This document shows positions 1-7,031 of a stretch of 9,642 bases of DNA, piece by piece. Each line of letters starts with the position of its first letter. The stretch's first letter is position 1. The translations under genes and the position numbers were made by a program. A model generated the notes under the pieces. The model made no database searches. It was given only the letters and a program-made list of their open reading frames with translations, and was not told the origin of the DNA. This stretch comes from Deltaproteobacteria bacterium (lineage in GTDB: Bacteria; Myxococcota; Polyangia; Haliangiales; Haliangiaceae): contig JAGSPR010000385.1 in NCBI GenBank assembly GCA_018262455.1, positions 1 to 9,642 of the forward strand. Reading direction: 5' to 3'.

Positions 1-9
1 CAGGACTCA

Positions 10-28
10 CGGTGAGCTCACATCACCG
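10..28 (-). terminator. Possible hairpin after the zinc-ribbon gene
   Basis: CGGTGA (10-15) pairs with TCACCG (23-28) around a 7-nt loop, 10 bases past the stop of the minus-strand zinc-ribbon gene. No T-run follows within the window, so terminator function is uncertain. Confidence 0.25.
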
Positions 29-38
29 GGAAACCCAT

Positions 39-365
39 TCAGGCGTCGACGAATGCGTCGATCGCGGTGAGCTCGCCACGATCGAAGAACAGCCGCTCGC
101 AGCCATCGCACCAGTCGTACTCGACATCGCCGGCGCCGCGCAGCGCGATCATGTCTTTCGCGCAGTCGTAGCACCGCGCCCCCTCGGTGCGCTTGGTCCC
201 GGTCACCGTCACTCCTCCCTCGATCACGCTGGCGAGCCCCAGCGACTCGATCGCCTCGGTCTCGCCCTTGTCGAGCGCGATGCCCCCGCAGCTCGGGCAA
301 CGATCGATCTCGATCGAGTGGAGCTCGATCAACACCATGATGTCTTCGCACGCGGGACACTTCAT
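39..365 (-). CDS. Double zinc-ribbon (zf-TFIIB-type) protein
   Basis: This 108-residue protein carries two tandem zinc ribbons. The first has Cys3, Cys6, Cys23 and Cys26, followed by GGIALDKGE. The second has Cys65, Cys68, Cys86 and Cys89, followed by ERLFFDRGE. The CPxCGG...LDxGE pattern is the hallmark of the small zf-TFIIB family. These are presumed cytosolic metal-binding proteins of unknown function, and nothing here indicates a partner. I see no signal peptide or membrane segment. The reading frame is open up to 425, but the ribbon starts at the second residue of MKCPAC, so the ATG at 365 is preferred. No Shine-Dalgarno precedes it; a -10-like TAGACT lies 7 nt upstream. It follows the HEAT-repeat gene on the same strand after 32 nt, so it could also receive read-through transcription. 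Family assignment is good; function is unknown. Confidence 0.85.
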   Translation of the reverse strand: MKCPACEDIMVLIELHSIEIDRCPSCGGIALDKGETEAIESLGLASVIEGGVTVTGTKRTEGARCYDCAKDMIALRGAGDVEYDWCDGCERLFFDRGELTAIDAFVDA

Positions 366-372
366 CGCGGCG

Positions 373-401
373 AGTCTACTCCTGCCCCGGCCTCGGGTCA
401 G
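373..401 (-). promoter_or_regulatory. Candidate sigma70-type promoter of the zinc-ribbon gene
   Basis: On the minus strand CTGACC (401-396) and TAGACT (378-373) are separated by 17 nt. Each matches the consensus at 4 of 6 positions. The -10 box ends 7 nt before the ATG at 365, so transcription would begin at or next to the start codon and give a leaderless mRNA. The -35 box overlaps the stop codon of the upstream HEAT gene (398-400). Inferred from pattern only. Confidence 0.4.
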
Positions 402-1153
402 TCTCGGGTCGCGCGCGCTTGCCACCAGGCCTGCCAGGCCGTGGCGTCGTTGCCGAAATCGCGGCCGCGGGCGCGTCCACGCAGGGACTCGAGCGCGTTG
501 GCACGCACGTACTCGTCGCCATCGCGAAGCGCCGCGATCAGCGCGGGCACAGCGACCGCCAGCTCCTGGTGGGCGAGCAAGATCGCGGCGCTGCGCCGCT
601 CGTCGACATCGCCGCGCGCGAGCAGCTCGGCCAGCACCACGGCGGCGTCGCCGTTCGCGACCACGCCGAGCCCGTTGAGCGCGCTGACGCGAACCCGCGG
701 GTCGAGCCCGTGATCGGTGGCGCGCGCGACCATCTCCTTGAGCGGCACCGCACCCTCGGCGTAGAGCTTGCCGAGCGCGTCCATCGCGCCTGCTCCCACG
801 TCGACGTCGCGGTCGCGCGAGGCCGCGAGGAACACCGCCGGATCACCGTCGCCGTTGCGAGCTGCCTCGCGCACGGCGGCCCGCCGCACCCTCGGATCGG
901 CGTCGACCAGATCGGCGGCGAGGCCTGGCGCCGGCGCGGTGGTCGTCCGGCGTGCGGATAGCACCGGTGCCGGCGTGCGCGCCGCACGCGCGGGCACGAC
1001 CGCCGGCGCCAGCACGCGAGCCGACCCGGCGTCGGCGGCCGCGGTCTGGATCGCGGGCGACGCGGGCGACGAGGTCGACGACCGGCCAAGCCAGACGCCG
1101 AAGCCGACGAGCCCGGCGACGCCAAGCCCCAGCGCGAGGATCGGCGCGCGCAT
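398..1153 (-). CDS. Membrane-anchored HEAT-repeat protein
   Basis: This is a 251-residue protein. Residues 4-22 form one hydrophobic segment (signal anchor or signal peptide). Residues 24-77 are a low-complexity Ala/Pro/Thr/Ser linker. Residues about 78-230 are helical HEAT (PBS-lyase-type) repeats, with recurring patterns such as DPRVRRAAVREAAR, DPRVRVSALNGLG, DERRSAAILLAHQ and DEYVRANALESL. The end, WQAWWQAR, is a Trp-rich tail often seen after such repeats. HEAT arrays are protein-binding scaffolds, so this is probably an envelope-located adaptor; its ligand is unknown. The start is set by the upstream neighbour: its TGA and this ATG share one base (TGATG at 1155-1151), implying translational coupling. 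The frame stays open far upstream, but there it is antisense-like shadow over the repeat gene. It is the last gene of a three-gene operon with a repeat protein and a lipoprotein. Confidence 0.85.
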   Translation of the reverse strand: MRAPILALGLGVAGLVGFGVWLGRSSTSSPASPAIQTAAADAGSARVLAPAVVPARAARTPAPVLSARRTTTAPAPGLAADLVDADPRVRRAAVREAARNGDGDPAVFLAASRDRDVDVGAGAMDALGKLYAEGAVPLKEMVARATDHGLDPRVRVSALNGLGVVANGDAAVVLAELLARGDVDERRSAAILLAHQELAVAVPALIAALRDGDEYVRANALESLRGRARGRDFGNDATAWQAWWQARATRD

Positions 1154-2703
1154 CACTCCACGTCCGCGCAGCACCGGCAGAACCCGGAGGTCGTGGTCGC
1201 ACGGGGCTGCATCGCTTCGGGGTCGGTGCCGCTGTTGATGAAGAACGCGCTGGTGACGGCATCCTGATCGTCGACCCAGTCGAGCAGCACGGTGTTGCCG
1301 AGCGCGACACCGGACTGCATCGCGCCCCGCATCTCGGCCGACGAGCACAGGTGCGTGCCCTGCGTCCGACATCGATTGCTGCACGTGGAGAACGTGAACC
1401 CCGACGAGTCGAGGTTCTCGATGCAGAGGCCGGGGCCCACCCGCACGTGGCCGGTCGGACAGCCGCGGTTGGTCAGCCGCTGCTGGTTCATGTTGAGCCC
1501 CCCCGTCATGGTGTCGCCGGAGACGTTGACGTAGCGCGGGTCGTAGCGCGCGTCGTACCGGTTGTCGGTGAACGCGGTGTCGAGCGAGACGCTGTCCGCG
1601 GCCACCGTGATGCCCGGGCCTGCGACGATATCGAGCGTGACCGACCCGGCGTTGCCGCCGCCGGTCAGGCCGTTGCCGGCGAGCACGTCGGTGATGTCCC
1701 CGCCAGCGTTGGTGTCGTTCGCGCAGCCCCACGCGGTGCCGTTCCACTTGAGGAGCTGGCCCACCGAGCAACTCGTGAGCAACGAGAGCGCGGCGTCGCC
1801 CGCCGTGGTCCCTCCGACGAGCCCGCTGTTGCCGCCGGTGAGCACGCCGGTGATGTCGCCACCGGAGTTGGTGTCGGTGTCGATGTCGTTCGCGCAGCCC
1901 CAGGACGAGCCGTTGAACTTGAGCAACTGGCCAGCGCCGCACGTGGTCAGCAGCGAGAGCGCGACATCCCCCGTCGCGCCGCCACCGCTGAGCCCGCCCG
2001 CCGCGCCGATGCCGACGCTCGTGATGTCGCCACCCGCGTTCGCGTCGGGCGCGCACGCCCAGGCGGTGCCGTTCCACTTCAGCAGATCGGAAGGCGCGCA
2101 GGTCAGCAGCATCGACAGGGTCACGCTGCCTCCGGTGCCGCCACCCTGGAGCCCCGAGCCAGGGACCACGTCGGTGATGTCCCCGGATCCGGACAGGTCG
2201 GGCGCGCACACGACGGTGCCGTCCTGGTTGACCGCGATCAGGAAGTTCCCGGTGCTGCACGCCCCGGTGACCCGGCGCTGGAGATCGTCTGCGGTCCGCC
2301 CGCCCACCGTCTCGGCCTCGGTCGCGACGCCCGACCGGATCGCGTACGGCACGCTGTCGAGCGCGATCCGCGGATCCATCACCGCTGCGTCGAGCGTGAC
2401 CTGGAGGAACAAGCGGCGTCCGTCGAACACCGTCGCGTCCAGGGGCTTGACCGATCCGAGGTCTGCGAACAGCAGCCCCTCCTCGATCTCGATGTCGCGG
2501 CCCTCCATCCACACCGACGTCCCCGCGGACTCCGCATCGAACAGCTCGAACTGCAGGTGATGCGAGCCGGTGACCACGTCACCGCTCTTGTCGTCGACCA
2601 GCCGCGCCGTGAAGCTGACGGTCGCCGGGACCGCGGCGTCGGCGGCGGCGGACGTGATCGCCGCTGCGCCGAGCACGAGGACGAGCGCGAGCGTGGGCCT
2701 CAC
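1153..2703 (-). CDS. Secreted tail-fibre-like repeat protein with Cys-rich C-terminus
   Basis: This is a 516-residue protein with a signal peptide over residues 1-23 (hydrophobic core, SAAADA cleavage region). Residues about 26-125 form a module common at the N-terminus of bacterial surface repeat proteins (VSFTARLVDD..., SGDVVTGSHHLQFELFDA..., IALDSVPYAIRS). Residues about 171-358 hold four copies of a 51-57 residue unit with GGDITDV, GLxGGGxxGxVxLSLL and QLLKWNGTAWGCA. Residues about 375-412 (RYVNVSGDTMTGGLNMNQQR) resemble trimeric phage tail-fibre stalks. The C-terminus (415-516) has Cys415, 427, 441, 445, 453, 509, 511 and 512, suggesting a disulfide-bonded head. I infer a trimeric extracellular fibre or adhesin; the ligand is unknown. 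The start is GTG at 2703, overlapping the lipoprotein stop as GTGA, and it places the signal peptide correctly. Its stop overlaps the HEAT gene start. Confidence 0.85.
   Translation of the reverse strand: MRPTLALVLVLGAAAITSAAADAAVPATVSFTARLVDDKSGDVVTGSHHLQFELFDAESAGTSVWMEGRDIEIEEGLLFADLGSVKPLDATVFDGRRLFLQVTLDAAVMDPRIALDSVPYAIRSGVATEAETVGGRTADDLQRRVTGACSTGNFLIAVNQDGTVVCAPDLSGSGDITDVVPGSGLQGGGTGGSVTLSMLLTCAPSDLLKWNGTAWACAPDANAGGDITSVGIGAAGGLSGGGATGDVALSLLTTCGAGQLLKFNGSSWGCANDIDTDTNSGGDITGVLTGGNSGLVGGTTAGDAALSLLTSCSVGQLLKWNGTAWGCANDTNAGGDITDVLAGNGLTGGGNAGSVTLDIVAGPGITVAADSVSLDTAFTDNRYDARYDPRYVNVSGDTMTGGLNMNQQRLTNRGCPTGHVRVGPGLCIENLDSSGFTFSTCSNRCRTQGTHLCSSAEMRGAMQSGVALGNTVLLDWVDDQDAVTSAFFINSGTDPEAMQPRATTTSGFCRCCADVE
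1630..2193 (-). repeat. Four tandem 51-57-codon repeats inside the fibre gene
   Basis: The GDIT motif recurs with its Asp at residues 175, 226, 283 and 336 (spacing 51, 57 and 53). At DNA level the plus strand shows gtgatgtc(c/g)cc near 1691, 1851, 2021 and 2174, followed by related blocks encoding WGCANDTNAGGD and LLKWNGTAW. Units 2-4 are more alike than unit 1, which has lost the LLKWNG segment. The third unit carries an extra IDTD insertion. These are coding repeats of a fibrous domain, not mobile DNA. Confidence 0.8.
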
Positions 2704-2930
2704 GGCGTCACCACCGCGGCGGGCCGGGCGACGACGCCCGTGTTGCGGATCGACGGCTGCGAGAAGGCGCGACCGACCTGCACGTCCATCCGGACGCCTC
2801 CACCCCGGATCCGCGCGCCACCCGTCACGATCTCGCGTGCGGGCTTCACGGATTCATCGGTCTTGCTCGCGGATGCACACGAGGTGGCCAGCGACGCCAC
2901 AACCATCACGACACCAAGCGAGAGCCTCAT
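2700..2930 (-). CDS. Small predicted lipoprotein, first gene of the fibre/HEAT operon
   Basis: This is a 76-residue protein. Its N-terminus has two early residues of charge/polarity, a hydrophobic core (LGVVMVVASLA) and a lipobox-like ATSC, so Cys18 would be the lipidated residue after signal peptidase II cleavage. The mature part is short, rich in Gly, Arg and Val, and has no domain I recognise. The next gene starts inside its stop codon (GTGA, 2703-2700), so the two are translationally coupled and probably function together with the HEAT protein. The frame extends upstream to 2987, but only the ATG at 2930 puts the lipobox at the right distance. No Shine-Dalgarno is visible; an AT-rich TTATAT lies 9 nt upstream. 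An envelope role is inferred; function is unknown. Confidence 0.7.
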   Translation of the reverse strand: MRLSLGVVMVVASLATSCASASKTDESVKPAREIVTGGARIRGGGVRMDVQVGRAFSQPSIRNTGVVARPAAVVTP

Positions 2931-2939
2931 TGGACGCAG

Positions 2940-2945
2940 ATATAA
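2940..2945 (-). promoter_or_regulatory. Possible -10 box of the lipoprotein/fibre/HEAT operon
   Basis: TTATAT on the minus strand (2945-2940) is the only AT-rich hexamer in an otherwise GC-rich leader. It sits 9 nt before the ATG at 2930. I could not find a convincing -35 at the usual spacing. Weak evidence. Confidence 0.25.
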
Positions 2946-3068
2946 CCGAGTTGCCGAGCTTCCTGTAGCACTTTCACCGAGCCGCACGGGCGGTCCCGAT
3001 CCGGGGCGGGTCGGAGATCACGCACCGAAGCTCCCGAACTTGCGCCGGATCCAGGGCGCTGTTCAAAT

Positions 3069-3318
3069 GTGCAGGTGCCGGGCATCGCCCCCCACGAGCT
3101 CCTCAATCCCGGTCAGCGCGCCGCGGTCAAAGCCGACAGCAGCGCTCCGCTCCTCATCATCGCGGGGGCGGGGCCAGGAGTGGCGCGCGGTGTTCGTCCT
3201 CGCTGGGCATGTACGTCGAGAACCAGCATCGCCATGGTCGGGCTCGAAGCGGCTCCCCCGTCGGGCATCACCGACGTGGCAGCACGACCACGAGCGATGT
3301 GGTGACCGCGGTAGCTAG
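3069..3318 (+). pseudogene. Remnant of a UvrD/PcrA-type DNA helicase with large internal deletion
   Basis: From a GTG at 3069 the frame reads the start of a superfamily 1A helicase: ELLNPGQRAAVKAD (Q-motif region, residues 10-23), then APLLIIAGAG (residues 26-35), where Walker A GAGSGKT should follow. The Walker motif breaks off at about 3171-3175. Immediately afterwards, in another frame (from 3172), the DNA reads GQEWRAVFVLAG, which resembles the motif V region (KGLEW.AVFV) that lies several hundred residues further on in intact helicases. That frame ends at the TAG at 3316-3318. So the head and a late motif appear to have been joined by an internal deletion with loss of frame, leaving no ATPase core. 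The 138 bases between it and 2930 hold nothing I can recognise. It overlaps the stop of the convergent gene by 4 bases. The head match is strong, the motif V match moderate. Confidence 0.6.
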
Positions 3319-3584
3319 ATTGCGCGTCGTGTAGGGGCCTGGCGATGGACCAGGTGCAGGAGCACCAGCAGGATCAGCGCTCCGATGAAGGCGACGAAGA
3401 TCGTGCCCGCAAGCCCGCCGAACGGCGCGCCCCAGCCGGCATAACGGAAGACGAATCCTCCGAAGAACGCGCCGACGACGCCGACGACGAGATCACCGAT
3501 AATTCCATAACCAGAACCGCCCACGATGAGCGATGCCAGCACACCAGCGACGAGTCCAACGATGAGCCAAGTGAGGATGTCCAT
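3315..3584 (-). CDS. GlsB/YeaQ/YmgE-family small membrane protein
   Basis: This 89-residue integral membrane protein has three hydrophobic segments at about residues 4-21, 27-47 and 56-80, separated by Gly-rich turns (GGSGYGIIGDLVVGVVGAFFGG). Length, the Gly-rich second segment and the order of segments match the family annotated as transglycosylase-associated proteins (GlsB/YeaQ/YmgE). These are inner-membrane proteins often induced by envelope or general stress; no enzymatic activity is established. The ATG at 3584 gives the family-typical MDIL/MxIL start; an upstream ATG at 3644 would add an Arg-rich segment not seen in relatives. No Shine-Dalgarno or -10-like motif is evident just upstream. 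The gene stands alone, convergent with the helicase remnant. Confidence 0.88.
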   Translation of the reverse strand: MDILTWLIVGLVAGVLASLIVGGSGYGIIGDLVVGVVGAFFGGFVFRYAGWGAPFGGLAGTIFVAFIGALILLVLLHLVHRQAPTRRAI

Positions 3585-3656
3585 GTCGTGACGAGGAGCA
3601 TCGCGCGTGCCAGCGGCGAACCACCGCCGGGAGCGAACCGGCATGGGTCCGCGTGA

Positions 3657-3675
3657 CGCCCGCGCTCGGCGGGCG
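3657..3675 (-). other. GC-rich hairpin after the beta-barrel gene
   Basis: CGCCCGC (3657-3663) pairs with GCGGGCG (3669-3675) around a 5-nt loop, 26 bases after the stop of the beta-barrel gene on the minus strand. No T-run follows, so it is at best a weak or factor-assisted terminator. Confidence 0.3.
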
Positions 3676-3701
3676 CTTCACCGGCTCGAGTTGCCGCTGA
3701 C

Positions 3702-4154
3702 TCAGAAGTACAGGCGCATGCCGATGCCGCCCTGTACGTCGGTCTGGACGTCGCCGGGGCCGATCAGCTGGAGCAACAATGCGACTTCGCCGTAGATCTC
3801 GAGCGGGCTGCGGCGAAATCGCAGCCCGAGCTCGAGCGGCGCGCGCGCGGCGATCCCGGTGTTGTCCTCGGTGACGCCGTACACCGCGCCGCCGAAGCCG
3901 AGCCGCAGCGGCACCACCACGGAGCTGCCACGCCCGACCACGAGCGTGTAGAGGTACGTCAGGTGGCCGTACGACTCGCGGCCGCGGTTGACCGAGGTCG
4001 CGCCGACCACGATGTCGATCGCCGAGCGCGGCTGGAGATCGATCTTGAGATCGAGGCCGAGGGGCTCACCGACGAACAGGCCGATGCCGAGCCCTTCGGC
4101 GTGCGCGGCCGTGGGGACCGCCAGGATCAGGAGCGCGAGGAAGAGCTTACGCAT
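3702..4154 (-). CDS. Small outer-membrane beta-barrel protein
   Basis: This is a 150-residue protein with a clear signal peptide (residues 1-19, core LFLALLILAV, cleavage after AHA). The mature part alternates polar and hydrophobic residues in beta-strand style. Near its start is GIGLFVGEPLGLDLKIDL, a pattern common to small outer-membrane barrels (G.G...GEP.G...K). It ends in LYF, the C-terminal aromatic typical of BAM substrates. About 130 mature residues would fit an 8-strand barrel. Ligand or function is unknown. The start is the ATG at 4154, because it places the signal peptide at the N-terminus; the open frame upstream is not signal-like. No Shine-Dalgarno is visible, but TACTAT lies 6 nt upstream. 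It is divergent from the gene at 4241. Confidence 0.8.
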   Translation of the reverse strand: MRKLFLALLILAVPTAAHAEGLGIGLFVGEPLGLDLKIDLQPRSAIDIVVGATSVNRGRESYGHLTYLYTLVVGRGSSVVVPLRLGFGGAVYGVTEDNTGIAARAPLELGLRFRRSPLEIYGEVALLLQLIGPGDVQTDVQGGIGMRLYF

Positions 4155-4160
4155 CACACG

Positions 4161-4166
4161 ATAGTA
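4161..4166 (-). promoter_or_regulatory. Candidate -10 box of the beta-barrel gene
   Basis: TACTAT (minus strand 4166-4161, 4 of 6 to consensus) lies 6 nt before the ATG at 4154, a spacing that would give a leaderless transcript. There is no convincing -35. Confidence 0.3.
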
Positions 4167-4177
4167 CCCCGCATGGT

Positions 4178-4191
4178 GGGCGAACTCGCCC
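4178..4191. promoter_or_regulatory. Inverted repeat between divergent genes
   Basis: GGGCG-AACT-CGCCC (4178-4191) is a perfect 5-bp inverted repeat in the 86-base gap between the divergent beta-barrel (start 4154) and 80-residue (start 4241) genes. It could be an operator or an RNA hairpin in the leader of the plus-strand gene. Position suggests it; nothing proves it. Confidence 0.25.
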
Positions 4192-4227
4192 GCTTGCCGG
4201 GTAGGTGCTCCGCGCCACGCTTGGGAC

Positions 4228-4235
4228 AAGGAGGT
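4228..4235 (+). promoter_or_regulatory. Strong Shine-Dalgarno deciding the start at 4241
   Basis: AAGGAGGT (4228-4235) ends 5 nt before the ATG at 4241 and is near-perfectly complementary to the 16S rRNA tail. It is one of only three clear Shine-Dalgarno sequences in the window, and it fixes this start over the upstream open frame. Confidence 0.85.
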
Positions 4236-4240
4236 ACATC

Positions 4241-4483
4241 ATGGGACACCGCCTGGATCGCGGCGATGTGATCGACATGCTCGAGGAATCGATGATCCGT
4301 GGAATTCCGGTCGTCGTGGAGCTCCGCGATGGCCGCAAGTTCGAGGACCGCGTGAGGGACATCGGCAAGTGGGACGGCGAGGACCACGTCGCGTTTGCCG
4401 ACCACGAGTTCACGCCCCTGCGTCAGATCTCGGGCATCCAGCGCGCCTGGCCTCCCGAGTACACCTACGCGGGCAAGCGCTAG
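4241..4483 (+). CDS. Small conserved-looking cytosolic protein, unknown function
   Basis: This 80-residue soluble protein has no signal peptide or membrane segment. It begins with a helical part (DRGDVIDMLEESMIRG) followed by a beta-rich part (PVVVELRDGRKFEDRVRDI ... DHVAFADHEFTPLRQISGI). The second part, a strand-turn-strand with ELRDGR, resembles SH3/Sm-like small barrels such as the Rho-binding antiterminator (Rof/YaeO) type. That resemblance is by eye only and I would not name it so. The start is fixed by AAGGAGGT. The strong ribosome site, unlike the neighbours, suggests high or growth-linked translation. It is convergent with the cyclase gene, only 6 bases separating the stop codons, so there is no room for a dedicated terminator. 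Confidence 0.75.
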   Translation: MGHRLDRGDVIDMLEESMIRGIPVVVELRDGRKFEDRVRDIGKWDGEDHVAFADHEFTPLRQISGIQRAWPPEYTYAGKR

Positions 4484-4489
4484 CAGCGA

Positions 4490-5119
4490 TCAAGCGAACC
4501 GGGCGCGCCAGCACGAGGTCTCGCCGGCGAACGTCACCTCGAGCTCTTCCCAGGTCACCCCCGGGGCCTCACCGATCGCGTGGCGGGCGGCGTGGGTCAC
4601 GAGGATCTCGTCGGCTTTCGCGGTGTCCTCACCGAGCTTGCTCGCGAGGTTGACCTCGTGACCGAACACGTCCTCGTCGCCGATCTTGAGCAGCCGTCCG
4701 AAGCCGAGGCCGACGCACAGGACGATCTGCTCCTCGGCCGCGCGCCGCACGTTGATCGCGTTACACGCGCGCTGCATCGCGATGGCGCAGGCGAGCGCCG
4801 CGGTGGGCTTCTTGAACAACAGGAGGAAGCTGTCGGCCTCGACCTTGATCAGGATGCCGTCGTGGCGCTCGACGATCGGCAGCAGCAGCCGCTTCTGCTC
4901 GTGGATGACCTGGAGGAAGTGGATGATGCCGAACCGCGCCACCTGGCGCGAGAACCCGGCGAGGTCGGTGCAGACGATCGCCCACTCCTCGCCGAACAGA
5001 TCCCAGATCCGCTGATCGAGCGCGACGGTGTCCGCCTCGGCGCGCGTGCGCTGCTCGATCAGGCTCCACAGCCGGGCCGAGCTGCCCTTCAAGACGTCTT
5101 CGTCGCGTGCGCTGGACAT
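4490..5119 (-). CDS. Soluble class III adenylate/guanylate cyclase-domain protein
   Basis: This is a 209-residue protein consisting of a short N-terminal part (1-45) and a class III cyclase homology domain (about 46-190). Class III cyclases make cAMP or cGMP from ATP or GTP as a dimer. Visible motifs are the metal-binding Asp52 in TDLAGFS and Asp96 in IKVEADSF, the purine-selecting Lys92 and Asp150 (an adenylate-type pair), and Asn157 in EVNLASKLGED. The transition-state Arg expected four residues after Asn157 is Lys161 here, so activity may be reduced or absent. There is no receiver, HAMP, GAF or membrane segment, so any sensing must come from partners. The ATG at 5119 has GGGAG just upstream. 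The peptidase gene ends 30 bases earlier on the same strand, so both probably share a transcript. Confidence 0.85.
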   Translation of the reverse strand: MSSARDEDVLKGSSARLWSLIEQRTRAEADTVALDQRIWDLFGEEWAIVCTDLAGFSRQVARFGIIHFLQVIHEQKRLLLPIVERHDGILIKVEADSFLLLFKKPTAALACAIAMQRACNAINVRRAAEEQIVLCVGLGFGRLLKIGDEDVFGHEVNLASKLGEDTAKADEILVTHAARHAIGEAPGVTWEELEVTFAGETSCWRARFA

Positions 5120-5121
5120 GA

Positions 5122-5144
5122 TGCTCCCTGACCGTGCTCCCTGA
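5122..5144 (-). promoter_or_regulatory. Tandemly duplicated ribosome-binding region of the cyclase
   Basis: The plus strand shows TGCTCCCTGA twice (5122-5131 and 5135-5144) with a 3-base spacer. On the minus strand this is two copies of TCAGGGAGCA, each holding a Shine-Dalgarno-like AGGGAG. The proximal one ends 4 nt before the ATG at 5119; the distal one is 13 nt further away. The repeat fills most of the gap between the peptidase stop and the cyclase start. Confidence 0.6.
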
Positions 5145-5149
5145 TGATG

Positions 5150-6451
<1,302 letters not shown>

Positions 6452-7004
6452 TGGTCCCAGTGGCGGAACAGCAGCTGGTCGTAGATCTGCACCTTGAGCT
6501 TGGACTTGGCCTTGGCGTCATCGAGCTTGCCGGACTCGGCGAGCGACTTCGCCGCGGGCCAGACATCGATCGCGACCGCGAGCCGCTTGCCGTCGGGGAA
6601 CAGCTTGTAGCCGTTGAGATCGGCCGGCAGCTTCGTCACCTGCTCGGCCTCGCCACCCGCCATCGCGAGCCGCCAGACCTGCGACGAGCCGCTGCGCGAG
6701 GACAGGAAGTAGATCCACTTGCCGTCGCGCGACCAGCTCGGATCGGTGTCGTTCTCCACGCTCGTCGTCAGCCGGCGGACGGTGACCCCGTCGATGCTCG
6801 CGAGCCAGATGTCGAACCGGCCGCGGTTGGCCGCAACGTCGGTCTCGCGGACCGCGAACGCGACCCACTTGCCGTCGGGCGAGACCGCGGGGTCGCTGAC
6901 CCGCTGCATCGCGAGCATGTCGTCGATCGTGAGGCCCTTGGCGCGCGCCGGCACGACGGCCAGGACGATCCCGAGGACAGCGAGTTGGAGCTTCATGGCC
7001 ACGG

Positions 7005-7031
7005 AGTATGGCCAGCCGGCTTGTGCGTCAA
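7005..7031 (-). promoter_or_regulatory. Candidate promoter of the S9 peptidase-cyclase operon
   Basis: TTGACG (7031-7026, 5 of 6 to consensus) and CATACT (7010-7005, 4 of 6) are on the minus strand with a 15-base spacer, or 16 if ATACTC is used. The -10 ends 8 nt before the ATG at 6996, again pointing to a leaderless or nearly leaderless mRNA. The -35 touches the ATG of the divergent monooxygenase gene. Confidence 0.4.

Noticed and set aside
1630..2193. CRISPR-like or mobile repeat array
   Set aside because: The repeats are in frame, of unequal length, and encode a coherent fibrous protein.
398..2512. Extended 704-codon frame upstream of the HEAT protein
   Set aside because: Upstream of 1153 it is a second frame over the well-supported fibre gene; the TGATG overlap and N-terminal hydrophobic segment fix the start.
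1562..2560. 332-codon plus-strand frame antisense to the fibre gene
   Set aside because: Its Pro/Ser-rich repeats are a mirror of the GDIT repeats on the other strand; there is no start signal or domain.
952..3318. 788-codon open frame on the plus strand
   Set aside because: It runs antisense to the HEAT, fibre and lipoprotein genes, is Arg/Ala-rich without domain logic, and only its last part (after 3172) carries a helicase-like segment.
3657..3675. Intrinsic terminator
   Set aside because: The hairpin is good but has no T-run on either strand, so I list it only as a hairpin.
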